Counted from the stretch's first letter, positions 50,271 to 60,397 are shown. The stretch: 64,000 nucleotides of DNA from Streptomyces canus (GCF_030815415.1 NZ_JAUSWW010000001.1:7130001-7194000), one strand, 5' to 3'. The notes: generated by a model from the letters alone, not told the origin. Translations and numbers: made by a program.

Positions 50271-53200
50271 AGCCCTTCCTGGTCCGAGCCGGGTGCCATC
50301 GCCTCAACCGTGGCGGTCGAAGGTCCCGTCTGGGCCGGAAGTACCGCAAGGCCATGCTCCGGCTCGCCGCCTCGGACACGCTCGGCCCCGTCCCACTCCC
50401 AACGGGTCACCAGCACCGCCGCGATCTCGTCGACGCGCGAGAGCTGAGCGATGGCGATGCCCGGGACCTGGGGGTAACAGGCCCATTCGCGTTCGCTGGT
50501 CATCACCACGTCCAGGTCGAAGGCGTGCAGCAGGCCCAGGCACTTGGCGCGGGAGTCGTCGTCCACGCCCGCGAACGCCTCGTCCAGGGTGACCAGGCGC
50601 GGGGCGTCGGGGGCGGCCGTGGCGTAGTGCGAGGAGGCGGCGGCGAACAGGGGGACGGAGACGGCCAGGACGCGTTCGCCGCCGGAGGCGGGGCCGGTGG
50701 CCGGGACCCAGGTGCCGTGCTGGTGGCGTTCGATGCCGAACTCGTGCCAGGCACGGTAGTCGAGCGCCGCGGTGAGGACCTCCAGCCAGCTGCCCGCCGC
50801 GTCGTCGGACTGCCGGCGGGCGATCTCGGCCTGCAGGAACTCCCCGACGGCCGTCCGGTCCTCGGGTGCCCAGGCGTCCGCGGACTGGCGCAGGCGTTCG
50901 CGTGCCTGGGCCAGGCCGGTCGGTGCCTTGCGCGAGGGGCGCCACACCAGGCGCAGTCGCATGCCGGTGGAGGTGGGGCGTTCCTGGAGTTCGGCGTTCA
51001 TGGCCCGTACCTGGCGTTCGGCGGCGGCGATCAGTTCCTGCAGGGTGCCGGCGACCTCGGTGAGCAGGTGGGTTTCGAGGATCTCGCGTTCGTGCGCGGA
51101 CAGGATGCGCGCCAGTTCGGTCGTCTCGGTGGTGAGGGCCGCGGCCAGTTCGGGCACGGTCCGGCGGCGGCCCTGGTAGACGATGTCGACGACCATGCCG
51201 TCCTCGACCATGCGGGCCGTGGCGGTGTGACCGCCTCGGGAGAGGGCGTCCTGGAGTTTCTTGTACTCCTCGCTGAGCCGCTTCTGCACGCGTTCCCAGG
51301 CGCCGTCGGAGTCGTCGGTGCCCGACGGGCCCGACAGCTGGGCCTCGATGGTACGGGCGAGTGCTACGGCCGGGGTGGCCGCCCATGGGCCGTCATCCGG
51401 CGGGGGAACGGCCGTCTCGGGAAGGGCTACGGTCAACAGGCCGGTGGCCGCGAAGCGTTGGAGCGCGGCGATCGCCTCGGCGCGCGAGGCGGCGGCGTCG
51501 TGTACGTCCTTCTCCAGCTGCTCGATACGGCCCTCCGCATGGCCCACGCGCCGGCCGGCGGCGGTGTGTTCCTCGCGGGAGGTGCGTTGGTCGCGCTCGC
51601 ACGTGGCCAGGGCCTCGGCGGTGGCGGCAAGGCGCCGCTCCAGCTCCGCGACCGCGGTGCCGACGGTGGAACGCAAGGTGGTGTGGCGTTCGTCGGCGGT
51701 GGCCGCCAATCGGGCCGACTCTTCCGCGCGCAGGGCCAGTTCGGCGACCCGCGTGCCGGCTTGTTCGGCTTCCGTGCGCTCGGCGGCCGCCATGCGCCCG
51801 GCTTCGGTTCGCTCGCGCAGGGCGGGCCACAGTGCGGCGAGGACGGCGGTGTAGTCGGCCAGTGCCTGGCGGACGGCTGTCAGGTGCGGCCGGTCGGTGG
51901 GCAGGTTCACGGCGGCCGCGGTGTCGGTGAGTTCGGTGGTGGCCTCGGCTTCCTTCCCGGCTGCTGCGGCCAGTTCGGCGGCGCGTTCGTCCTGGCGGGT
52001 GCGGGCCCGGTGGGCGGCGTCCGCGGCGGCCGCGGCCAGCGCGTGCGCGTGGCGCAGGGCGGCGTCGTCGGGGACGGCGGCCAGTTCGGCGTCCAGGGTG
52101 CGCCGACGCCGGGTCACCGTGACCCTTTCGGCCTCCACTTGAGTCAACTCGCCTGCCAAGTCGTCGAGTTCGCCATGCAGTACGACCATCCGGGCCCGGC
52201 GCGCCTCCTCGCGGGCGCCCTCGCCGACGTAGACGGCCGCCTGCTTCGACCAGCTACCGGTCAGCGCCCCGATCCGGAAGTGACCGTCCACCGCCACCCA
52301 TGTGCCGCCGGAACTGCCGGGGCCGAGCCCCACCGCGGTCAGGAGGCGGGCCACCGTCTGTTCGCCCACCGCCACCGCCCGTGCGTCACCGTGGTCCACC
52401 GCGGGGCGCAGCACGTCAGCGAGTACCGGGCCGGCCTGCGGCGCGCCGGGTGACAGCAGAACGTCATGCCCGTCGGCAGCCACCGTCGTACCGTCCGCAC
52501 GCACCCAGGCGTCCAGCAGACCGGAAGCCTCCAACGCGGCTTCCAATCCAGCGCGTTCATCCGGCGTGACGTGGTCGTGGAAGTCGACCAGACGCCACAA
52601 CGGCGCCCCGGGTGCCTGCTCGCGCACGCCAGGAGTACGCGTGTGGGGGGCCGCGGGAGCACGCTGGCCGCCCGCCTCCAGGTCCGTCAGCTCCCGCTCC
52701 GTCTCGGCTCGCCGGGCGGTCAGTTCCGTCAGGCGTTGGCCGAGGGCGGCCGTCCGGTCGGCCAGGTGAGCGGCCCGGGTGCGATGGGCGTCGGCGGTGT
52801 GCACCCGCGCGGGCGAGGGCCCTTGCAGGTGTGTGACCCAGTCCTGCAGGCCGTCCAGCAGGCCCGTCGGATCCTGGGGCCGCAACTCCTCGCACACATC
52901 GAGGTGTTCGCGTACGGCGGCCACCAGCTCCCGGCCCGCCTCGGTGGCGGCGGCCTCCGCCTGGGCCCGCCGCTCGGCGGTGTGCCCGGCCTCGGTCTGG
53001 GCCTCGTCCAGTCGGCGGGCCGCGGCGCGCCGTTCGGCCGCAGCCTGCTCGGCCCGTGACGCCAGTTCCTCCACGTGATCCAGGGTGCGCCGTCTGCGCG
53101 CCACCGACTCCCCGGCCACACGGCGCAGTTCGGCCTCCGGGGCACCCTCGGCGCGCAGCTCGCCGTCCAGGTGCGCGGCCGCAGCCGCCTCCCGCTCGCG

Positions 53201-54409
53201 CGCCAGCATGTCCGCGACCTGCTCCTCGGCCGCCGCCAGACGCCTGCCCGCGCTCTCCAGACGACCCAGGGCGCGGGTATGGGCCTGGGCGGCCTGCTCC
53301 CGGTCCGCCTCGGCGCGGGCCACATCGGACGCTGTGCGGCGGGCGTCGGCCGCAGCCTGCTCCAGCTCGCGCGCGCTGCGCATCTCCGGGCCCTCGCGCA
53401 GCGCGGCCTCCTGCGCCTTCAGCCGTGTGGCACGCTCCTCCAGCTCCATCAGCCGTACGGCGATCCGTTCCCGCTCCTCCTCGGCCTGGGACCGCGCGCT
53501 CTGGGCCTGCGCGAGGTCGCGGCCCAACTGCTCGTAGCGGGCGTGCTCGTGGCGGGGCAGCCGGGCTCGGCGGCGGGTGGCGACACGGGCGTAACGGCGG
53601 TAGTGATCCAGGAAGGCGGATGCCGCCCGCTCGGCCTCGGTGGCCGCCCGCAGCTCCTCCTTCTCCTCGTCCAACGACCGGAACGCCTCGGCCACATCGG
53701 CGATCACCGCCTGGTCCATCGGCGGCAGCGCCTCGGTCAGCGCACGCGACAGCGCCGCCTCGTTGGGCCGCTTCGACAGCTGCGGCTGGCGCAGCTGGAT
53801 CAGCAGGTCCACCAGGGCCGCGTACCGCCGCTCACCCAGCCCGAACAACGCCTCGTCCACCGCCCTGCGATACGCGGTGGCGGTGTCGTACACCATGCCG
53901 CGTCCGGCGAGCGCCTCCGCAAGCCGGTCCCGCGACAGGGCGGTGCCGGTCGCGTCGAGCAGGCTCAGTTCGGCGCCGATGCGCTGGTCGGTGACGGCGT
54001 ACCAGTGACGGGCGATGCCGCGTCCCGCGACCGCCTTCAGTCCGCAGGCCAGGGTGATGAAGCGGTCCTGTCCGGTGGCCTCGTCGTGGCGGCCGAACTC
54101 GATCCAGGTGTAGCCCAGCCGCTCGGGGTGCGGGTGCTGTCCGCCTAGCAGCAGGTTCCACTCCATGCGCTTGCCCGGGTCGGCGTCGGGCTCCACCCGC
54201 CGCGCGGACAGGTCGCCGTCGAGGAGGAAGGGCAGGGTCAGGGCGAGGACCTTGGACTTGCCGGTGCCGTTGTTGCCGCGCAGCAGCAGTCGGCCGTCGC
54301 GGAACCAGAACTCCTCGGTGTCGTAGTAGAACAGGTCCACCAGGCCGACGCGCAGTGGCCGCCACCGGCCGGGCGTGGGGGCGGGCAGGGCGGCGGTCAC
54401 GGCCATCAC
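50261..54409 (-). CDS. jetC: JetC (Wadjet SMC-like ATPase, TIGR02680 type)
   Basis: 1382 residues. Walker A GNNGTGKSKVL (45-55), a bipartite central coiled coil (long Arg/Glu/Ala helices about 240-560 and 830-1050) with a hinge around LVDFHDHVTPDERAGLEAAL, and a C-terminal signature plus Walker B (GERVLAVSVPLF, RLVTLDEAFAGVDDDSRAKC). This is the MukB/SMC-like motor that extrudes plasmid loops in Wadjet type II. GTG 54409 or ATG 54406 overlaps the JetB stop. It overlaps JetD, so the operon is translationally coupled. Confidence 0.93.
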   Translation of the reverse strand: MMAVTAALPAPTPGRWRPLRVGLVDLFYYDTEEFWFRDGRLLLRGNNGTGKSKVLALTLPFLLDGDLSARRVEPDADPGKRMEWNLLLGGQHPHPERLGYTWIEFGRHDEATGQDRFITLACGLKAVAGRGIARHWYAVTDQRIGAELSLLDATGTALSRDRLAEALAGRGMVYDTATAYRRAVDEALFGLGERRYAALVDLLIQLRQPQLSKRPNEAALSRALTEALPPMDQAVIADVAEAFRSLDEEKEELRAATEAERAASAFLDHYRRYARVATRRRARLPRHEHARYEQLGRDLAQAQSARSQAEEERERIAVRLMELEERATRLKAQEAALREGPEMRSARELEQAAADARRTASDVARAEADREQAAQAHTRALGRLESAGRRLAAAEEQVADMLAREREAAAAAHLDGELRAEGAPEAELRRVAGESVARRRRTLDHVEELASRAEQAAAERRAAARRLDEAQTEAGHTAERRAQAEAAATEAGRELVAAVREHLDVCEELRPQDPTGLLDGLQDWVTHLQGPSPARVHTADAHRTRAAHLADRTAALGQRLTELTARRAETERELTDLEAGGQRAPAAPHTRTPGVREQAPGAPLWRLVDFHDHVTPDERAGLEAALEASGLLDAWVRADGTTVAADGHDVLLSPGAPQAGPVLADVLRPAVDHGDARAVAVGEQTVARLLTAVGLGPGSSGGTWVAVDGHFRIGALTGSWSKQAAVYVGEGAREEARRARMVVLHGELDDLAGELTQVEAERVTVTRRRRTLDAELAAVPDDAALRHAHALAAAAADAAHRARTRQDERAAELAAAAGKEAEATTELTDTAAAVNLPTDRPHLTAVRQALADYTAVLAALWPALRERTEAGRMAAAERTEAEQAGTRVAELALRAEESARLAATADERHTTLRSTVGTAVAELERRLAATAEALATCERDQRTSREEHTAAGRRVGHAEGRIEQLEKDVHDAAASRAEAIAALQRFAATGLLTVALPETAVPPPDDGPWAATPAVALARTIEAQLSGPSGTDDSDGAWERVQKRLSEEYKKLQDALSRGGHTATARMVEDGMVVDIVYQGRRRTVPELAAALTTETTELARILSAHEREILETHLLTEVAGTLQELIAAAERQVRAMNAELQERPTSTGMRLRLVWRPSRKAPTGLAQARERLRQSADAWAPEDRTAVGEFLQAEIARRQSDDAAGSWLEVLTAALDYRAWHEFGIERHQHGTWVPATGPASGGERVLAVSVPLFAAASSHYATAAPDAPRLVTLDEAFAGVDDDSRAKCLGLLHAFDLDVVMTSEREWACYPQVPGIAIAQLSRVDEIAAVLVTRWEWDGAERVRGGEPEHGLAVLPAQTGPSTATVEAMAPGSDQEGLWP

Positions 54410-55636
54410 GTCTTTCGCTCAGAGGTGCGGGGGCGGGGGACACCTGGTTCTTGTACGACGGTCTCGCCGACCGCGTACCGGGCCAGCGCCGGCAGCGGGA
54501 CGATGCCGCCGGGTACGGCGGTGACCAGGCCCAGTGCGGTCAGCTTGGCCAGTGCCTGATCCACCAACTCGCTTTCCGCGCCGGGCTGCTTTGCGCTCTT
54601 GGACCAGAACCCGCCGTGCTCGATGGCCAGTTTCCGCACCCTCTCCTCCAACTCCGCACGGCTGACGGCACCGTCCGCGCTCGCGAGGTGCTCGGCGAGC
54701 AGCAGCGTGACGTGCCCGTGGGTGCCTTGCTCGGGCATGCGGACGTCGGTCAGGTCGTCCAGCGGGTCGACCATGGCGATGCCCTCGGCCCGCACCTCCG
54801 CGACCAGGCCGGTGAGTTCGGTGATCCGTGCGGTGATGAAGGCACGCTGGCGGGTCAGGTAGGCCAGTTCCTCGTCGGTCAACTCCTCGTAGTACAGCAC
54901 CGGATCGTCCAGCAGGCGCCGGGTCAGCCGTTGGCGGATGGCGCGGAAGCGCAGGTCGTCGCTGTCCAGGGCGCTTTCGGCGGTCAGTTCGGACAGCGCG
55001 GTCCTCGAAGCTGTCGGCGCCGATCATCGACGGTCCCTGGCGGGCGGCGAGCAGCCCGGCCAGCACCCGGCGCTGGACGTCGTAGAGCACATCGCCCGCC
55101 CCGCTGACGTAGGCCTCCTCGTCCCCGGCCACCCGGCGCAGCACCCCGTAGCGCATGAGCAGCCGTACCACCGCCGCCAGATCCAGCCGCTCCTCGCGTC
55201 GCTCCAGCGTGAACTCGATCCCCGCGGCGGCCAGTTGGGGATCGGCGGCGTCCAGGACCACCTGCTCGGCGAGCCGGCCGAGCGCGATCTGCGCCTCGCC
55301 CCGCTCCAGCGCGGCCAGCGCCAGGCACAGCAGCACATAGCGGCGGCGGGTGAAGGGGGCGCGGGCGCGGGAGGCCTCGCGGGCCGGATGGGTGGCGTCG
55401 GTCAGGGTGCCAGGTGTCCGGCCCAGCCGGGCAGCCTCCGCGTCCACCCGCAGCGGCCAGCCCGTGTTGCGGTCGAACCAGTCGCGCAGGTCGCCGGCGT
55501 GGCGGCGTACCAGGCGGAACTCCTCGGCGTACGGGCCGTGCGCCAGCAGCAGCGGCTCCTTCAGCAGGGCGCGGGCGGCCTTGTGGAACTCGGCGGCGCG
55601 CCGGCTGTCCAGCACCTCGCCCAGGGGTGTGGTCAT
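54406..55636 (-). pseudogene. jetB: JetB (Wadjet kite subunit, TIGR02678 type), frameshifted
   Basis: From ATG 55636 the frame gives MTTPLGEVLDSRRAAEFHKA and a normal TIGR02678 N-terminus through RVAGDEEAYVSGAGDVLYDV to ADSFEDRA. At about 54994-55001 (CGCGCTG on the coding strand) it shifts. The other frame continues LSELTAESALDSDDLRFRAI, RRLLDDPVLYYEELTDEELA and ends at 54406 with PRTSERKT. One extra base (or two missing) splits it. Without repair or frameshifting, JetB is lost and Wadjet should be inactive. Overlaps jetA by 4 nt (ATGA). Confidence 0.87.
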
Positions 55637-57228
55637 CGCTCCCCTCCCGTGGGAATGCCGTCGGCGCGCACCTGACCGGTCTGCGTGAGATCGGTGATCT
55701 CGACCAGGTGGTCGGGGCCTCGGAAGGTGCCGCCGGGGGTGTGGATCTCGGCCGTCGTCCCGTCCGCCAGAGCGGTCAGCCGGATCTCCATCGTGCCGTC
55801 GTTGCTGGTCGCGACGGTGGTCGTCATGCCCGGCCGCCAGGTGGCCAGGGCGTCGCCGAGCAGTTGCAGACAGAGACCGAAGGCGAGTGGGTCGAGTGCG
55901 CCCAGTGCGGAAAGCCGTGTGGTGCCGTCCGTCGCGAGGCGGGCGCGAGCGGCCGCGATCTCCTGCGTCTGCCGGGCGGCGATCTCGGCCAGGTGCCTGC
56001 GCTGCTCGGAGCGGTCCTGGACCCGGCGGGTCTTGCCGCGCCGTTCGTAGCTGCCGGTGCGGCGCAACTGCGGGCTGATCCGCAGCGGTTCGGCCTCGGC
56101 CCACGGGGTGGCGGCGGCCACCGGGCGGGCGGCACGCTGTTCGAGGGTGTCGGCGTCGACGGTGAGGTGCCGTGCCGGATACAGCCCGAACGCGGCACGC
56201 CACAGTCGGTGCCGCGCCGCGTCGTCGGGGGCCTCGGCGAACCAGCGGGCCAGGGTGCGGAAGTCCGCCGACCGGTCCGAACGCCCGGCCCGCCGCTCGT
56301 TCAACTGCCGCACCACCGCCAGCAGTTGCGGGATCGCGCCGAGAGCGCGCCCGCGCAGCAGGCGGGCCTGCGACTCGCGGCCGTCCGCCGACACGAACCA
56401 GGCGGCCAGCCCCGACCAGCGGGCCACCCACCGCGCGTAGGCCTGTGCCTCGGCACTCTCGGTCTCGTCCGGGGCGGCATCGGCGGCCTCCCGCGCCGCC
56501 GCCAGCCGCAAGAGCGCGTCGACCCTCTCCTGGTCCTCCAACTCACCGATCAGCAGGGCGATCCGCCCGCCCAGGGTGATCAGGTCCTGGATGAACCGCT
56601 CCAGGTACTGGATGAGGCGATCCTTGTAGGCGAGGAACACCTCGACCTCCACATCGTGCAGGTCGATGGTGCGCTGCAGGGAGCCCATGAACGCCCGCGC
56701 GTTCTCCGCCAGCGCCTCGAACCGGCTCGTCAGCGCGGACAGCGCCAGATGGGCCTTGGCCGCGTCCGGTTCGCCTTCCTCCTGTTCGGCGGCGATCACC
56801 AGCAGGGCCCGCAGCTGTGTGACGATGTCGTGCAGGGCCACCGCCTGCAGCGCGCCGCGCCGCCCCAGCGCCTCGTCGTACGCCGACAAGGCCAGCTCGG
56901 CGGCCTCACCGGCCTGGGTGAGCTGGTAGATGAAGCGCTTGCGGTAGAAGTCCTCGACCGCGGTGACCCGGGAGGTGTCCGGATCCGCCCGCAGATTGCC
57001 CCACTCCACGAGACTGTCCAACGCCTTGACCACCGCCTCCGGCTCGGCGGGCCGGTGCTCCGGCGGCAGCGCGGCGAACACGTCCTCGGGACGCAGATGC
57101 ACCGCGAAGCGCTCCTTCGCGGCCAGGAACGCGCTCATCACCCGCCGGTACAGGGCGGCGTTCGGCACGGTGAGGTGGGCGAAGGGCGCGTACCCGGCCC
57201 GTGCCGGTCCGGAAGGCGTCGACGTCAT
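55633..57228 (-). CDS. jetA: JetA (Wadjet kleisin subunit, TIGR02677 type)
   Basis: 531 residues. Winged-helix-like N-terminus (LYRRVMSAFLAAKERFAVHL, VVKALDSLVEWGNLRADPDT), a long helical middle (VFLAYKDRLIQYLERFIQDL, ITLGGRIALLIGELEDQERV), and a C-terminal winged-helix domain with IPTGGER. As kleisin, JetA links the JetC heads in the Wadjet motor. ATG 57228 (MTSTPSGPARAG). First gene of the operon; its promoter lies in the 240-bp gap to the divergent SWIM gene. Confidence 0.92.
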   Translation of the reverse strand: MTSTPSGPARAGYAPFAHLTVPNAALYRRVMSAFLAAKERFAVHLRPEDVFAALPPEHRPAEPEAVVKALDSLVEWGNLRADPDTSRVTAVEDFYRKRFIYQLTQAGEAAELALSAYDEALGRRGALQAVALHDIVTQLRALLVIAAEQEEGEPDAAKAHLALSALTSRFEALAENARAFMGSLQRTIDLHDVEVEVFLAYKDRLIQYLERFIQDLITLGGRIALLIGELEDQERVDALLRLAAAREAADAAPDETESAEAQAYARWVARWSGLAAWFVSADGRESQARLLRGRALGAIPQLLAVVRQLNERRAGRSDRSADFRTLARWFAEAPDDAARHRLWRAAFGLYPARHLTVDADTLEQRAARPVAAATPWAEAEPLRISPQLRRTGSYERRGKTRRVQDRSEQRRHLAEIAARQTQEIAAARARLATDGTTRLSALGALDPLAFGLCLQLLGDALATWRPGMTTTVATSNDGTMEIRLTALADGTTAEIHTPGGTFRGPDHLVEITDLTQTGQVRADGIPTGGER

Positions 57229-57467
57229 CGTTGGGTATTCTTCCCGACAAGGGCCCCGGTTCGGCAATTCTCGCCTGACCTTCACGCAGCGTCGTCATCG
57301 ACCGGGGGAGGGAGCCGCGACGGCGGTGGTGGTCGGCGACGCACCTCCTGGCTCGCGCCGGCGTCCGGTTCGTACCGGCGAACTGCGCGACGTGCCGCCG
57401 ACATTCGCCCGGAGCTAGGCTGACGCACCGCAACCGCAAGTGCACCACCGCAGCAGGGCGGAAGACC

Positions 57468-59144
57468 ATGAACGGCATCCTCACCGAAGCGAAACTCAAA
57501 GCGCTGGCCGGTACCCGCTCTTTCGAACGTGGGCGGGGGTATCTGGACGCGGTGACCGGCGTGGACATCGGCGACGGATGGATCACCGCGAGCGTCCACG
57601 GCACGGAACGCTACGAAGTGGAACTGAGCCTGGAAGGGCCCCAGGGGGCAACCGGCGCATGTGACTGCCCCTACGGGCTGGAAGGCAACTTCTGCAAGCA
57701 CCTGGTCGCCCTCGGTCTCACCGTGCTCGCCCAGCAGGACACCCTGCCACGGCAGCGCGAGTCGGCCCGGAACCGGGCACAGAACCTCGACGCCTGGCTG
57801 TCCGCCCTGTCGAAGGACGAGTTGCTGGCTCTGGTCCGTGAACAGGCCGACCAGGACCGGCAGTTACGACGACGTCTGGAGGTGCGGGCCGCGAGCGCCC
57901 GCGGGGATCTCGCCGGGGTCCGGGCGCGCATCCGCGAACTGCTCGACATCGGTCCGTTCGCACAGTACGGATACGTCGAGTACGCCGATGCCCGTGCCTT
58001 TGCCGACCAGGCCGCGCAAGTGGTGTCCGCCATCGACGCGGTGACCGACTCGGGGCAGGCAGACGAAGCGATCGACATGGCGGTCGAAGGGATGCGGCTG
58101 CTGACCGAGGCAGCTGACAGCATCGACGACTCCGACGGTCGGCTCGGTGAGGTCGGTGCCGGCCTCGTCGACGCCCATCTCCACGCCTGCCGCACGGCGC
58201 GCCCCGACCCGGAGGTACTGGCCGGCTGGCTGGTCAAGCACACACTCAGGGACCTCGACAGCATCTGCGACATCGACCCGCTCGACTACGAGGACGTCCT
58301 GGGCGAGCAGGGAATGACCGCCCTGCGGAAACTGGCAGTCGCGGCATGGCGGAAGAGGCGCACCGGCTGGGCCGAGAAGTCGCTGATGCAGCGGCTGGCC
58401 AAGGCCGGAGGCGACATCGACATGGTGATCGCCGTACACGCGGCGGACCTGGCGTCCAACGGGCATACGCACCTGGTCATCGCCCGCGAGCTGGACTCCG
58501 CGGGACGATCCGATGAGGCCCTGCGCTGGGCGGAACGCGGCATTCGGGAGACGCCGGATCTCGCCGCTGTCGACACCGCCCTCGTCGACCACCTCTGCGA
58601 ACGCTACGCACAGGCCGCCAGGCTCGCGGACGTCGTCACCCTGCGCCGCGAACACTTCGGCGCCCGCCGCTCCCTGCTCGCCTACCAGAAGTTGCGCGCC
58701 GCAGCCCGGTCCGCCGAATGCTGGCAGGAGGAACGCCCAGGGGCCCTCGCCCTGCTGCGCACCGAGGCGGAACGGGGAACCCCGAGGAGGTACGGCGGGA
58801 CCGTCCTGGTCGACGCCCTCCTCGACGACAAGGACGACGAAGCCGCCTGGGACGCCGCTTCCCACTGCGGCGCCGACGACCGCCAGTGGCTGGCGCTCGC
58901 CGACCGGGTCCGCGCGGCCCGTCCCGCCGACGCGCTCGCCGTCTATCTGCGCCTGGCCGAGCCCCTCATCGGGCCGACCGGCAACGCGGTCTACGAAGAG
59001 CTCGTCGGCCTGTTGGTGAGCATCCGCGAATGCCATCGCCTGCTGGGCACGCAGGATGAGTTCACCGCGTACGTCACCGCCCTGCGTGGCGCCCACGGAC
59101 GAAAGCGGAACCTGATGCGCCTGATGGAGCAGCACGGCTTGTGA
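57468..59144 (+). CDS. SWIM zinc-finger protein with helical repeats
   Basis: 558 residues. The SWIM motif CDCPYGLEGNFCKH (Cys65, Cys67, Cys76, His78) is followed by a long alpha-helical part with TPR/HAT-like pairs (LAKAGGDIDMVIAVHAADLA, ELDSAGRSDEALRWAERGIR, LADRVRAARPADALAVYLRL). SWIM fingers bind DNA or proteins. Divergent from jetA and the nearest gene to the Wadjet promoter, it may be a regulator or an accessory defence gene, or merely a neighbour. ATG 57468 after GGGCGGAAGACC. Confidence 0.85.
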   Translation: MNGILTEAKLKALAGTRSFERGRGYLDAVTGVDIGDGWITASVHGTERYEVELSLEGPQGATGACDCPYGLEGNFCKHLVALGLTVLAQQDTLPRQRESARNRAQNLDAWLSALSKDELLALVREQADQDRQLRRRLEVRAASARGDLAGVRARIRELLDIGPFAQYGYVEYADARAFADQAAQVVSAIDAVTDSGQADEAIDMAVEGMRLLTEAADSIDDSDGRLGEVGAGLVDAHLHACRTARPDPEVLAGWLVKHTLRDLDSICDIDPLDYEDVLGEQGMTALRKLAVAAWRKRRTGWAEKSLMQRLAKAGGDIDMVIAVHAADLASNGHTHLVIARELDSAGRSDEALRWAERGIRETPDLAAVDTALVDHLCERYAQAARLADVVTLRREHFGARRSLLAYQKLRAAARSAECWQEERPGALALLRTEAERGTPRRYGGTVLVDALLDDKDDEAAWDAASHCGADDRQWLALADRVRAARPADALAVYLRLAEPLIGPTGNAVYEELVGLLVSIRECHRLLGTQDEFTAYVTALRGAHGRKRNLMRLMEQHGL

Positions 59145-59189
59145 GCCGGACCGGTCCCACGAGGAAGCGGTCGGCCAGAACGTGACCGA

Positions 59190-59211
59190 AGCCGGCCCCC
59201 GCAGGCCGGCT
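59190..59211. terminator. Hairpin after the SWIM gene
   Basis: AGCCGGCC and GGCCGGCT pair around the loop CCCGCA, 46 nt past the SWIM stop and between two convergent genes. Confidence 0.5.
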
Positions 59212-59354
59212 GTAGGAAGGCGCACCGCTGTCGTGTACCGCTTGGGCCAAGCGCGCCGGGCTCGCGGCCTCCGGGACCGGTATGACTCGTTGTCCCTGTC
59301 CGTGATGATCCGAGGGTTGCTGACGCCTTCCGGGCGCCGAGGAGATCCCCGTGG

Positions 59355-59699
59355 TCAACGGGTCTGCGTCGGCCCCTGTGACCGCTCCATGACCCGGTTC
59401 AGGTGTCGGTCGAAGACCTCCCGCGTATCCGGCGTCAGCGTCCGCAGCGCCACGAGCGCCGTGATCACGACATCGCAGAGCTCTCCCTGGACGTCGTCCC
59501 AGGTGTGGGTGGTGCCCTTGCGCGGGTTCTGGCCCGTCGCTCCTATGACCGCCTGGGCGACCTCGCCGACCTCCTCCGACAGCTTCAACATCCGTAGGAG
59601 GAGGGCTTCTTGGCCGTTCAGGGGTTGGCTTGTCTCCAGCCAGGTCCACAGGGCGTCGATGCCCGCCCAGACGTCGGCCGTCGTGTCGCGATCACTCAT
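59355..59699 (-). CDS. MazG-like nucleotide pyrophosphohydrolase
   Basis: 114 residues. The all-alpha NTP-PPase signature is LLRMLKLSEEVGEVAQAVIG (about 34-53, E-E-x-x-E Mg ligands) and GELCDVVITALVALRTL (about 72-88, second acidic pair). Such enzymes hydrolyse non-canonical or excess NTPs. It has no clear operon partner and faces the SWIM gene. ATG 59699. Confidence 0.9.
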   Translation of the reverse strand: MSDRDTTADVWAGIDALWTWLETSQPLNGQEALLLRMLKLSEEVGEVAQAVIGATGQNPRKGTTHTWDDVQGELCDVVITALVALRTLTPDTREVFDRHLNRVMERSQGPTQTR

Positions 59700-59764
59700 G
59701 GACGCAGCTTGGCATGCGCCACTGACACCCGGGGGAGGCCGTCGACCTCCCCCGGTTCACCAGG

Positions 59765-60397
59765 TCAGCTCTTGCCGAGGAGCTTGTTCATCTCGGTGAT
59801 CTCAGCGGTCTGGCCCGTGATGATGTCGTCGGCCATGGCGGTCGCAGCGGCGTACCGCCCCTTCGCCTTCTCCGTCTCCGCCATGTCGATCGCGCCCTCG
59901 TGGTGCTCGACCATCATGGTCAGGAACATGGTGTCGAAGCCCTTGCCGGAGGCCTTCCCCAACTCCTCCATGTCGCCGTCGTCCATCATGCCGGGCATCC
60001 CGGACTGCGAGCCGTGGTCCATGCCGGGCATCGACGCGCCCGCCTCCGGGACCTCCTCGCCCCAGGACTTCAGCCAGCCGGACATGGTCTTGATCTCCGG
60101 GTCCTGTGCCTTCTCGATGCGTGCGGCGAGGTCCTTGACCTGGGCGGACGAGGCCCGGTCGGCGGCGAGTTCCGCCATCTCCAAGGCCTGGCGGTGGTGG
60201 GGGATCATGCCCTGCGCGAAGGAGACGTCCTGGGCGTTGTGGGCGGCGGCGGTGTCGGCCGAGGGGGACGACGAGGTGCCGTGGCTGCTCCCATGGCTCG
60301 CGTCGTCGCTGTCGTTGCCGCCACAGGCCGCCAGGACGAGCGTGGCGGTGACGGTCGCCGCCATGAGGGCAGCGCGGCGGGTACGGGTGGTGCTCAT
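59765..60397 (-). CDS. DUF305 lipoprotein, probable metal-binding
   Basis: 210 residues. Lipoprotein signal with lipobox LAAC (TATLVLAACGGND), then two DUF305 motifs rich in His and Met: FAQGMIPHHRQALEMAELAA and MMVEHHEGAIDMAETEKAKG, with the loop MPGMDHGSQSGMPGMMDDGD between them. DUF305 proteins such as CopM bind copper outside the membrane, and this one is likely similar. ATG 60397 after AGGAG. It follows the DUF6153 gene on the same strand with 70 nt between, probably as one operon. Confidence 0.9.
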   Translation of the reverse strand: MSTTRTRRAALMAATVTATLVLAACGGNDSDDASHGSSHGTSSSPSADTAAAHNAQDVSFAQGMIPHHRQALEMAELAADRASSAQVKDLAARIEKAQDPEIKTMSGWLKSWGEEVPEAGASMPGMDHGSQSGMPGMMDDGDMEELGKASGKGFDTMFLTMMVEHHEGAIDMAETEKAKGRYAAATAMADDIITGQTAEITEMNKLLGKS

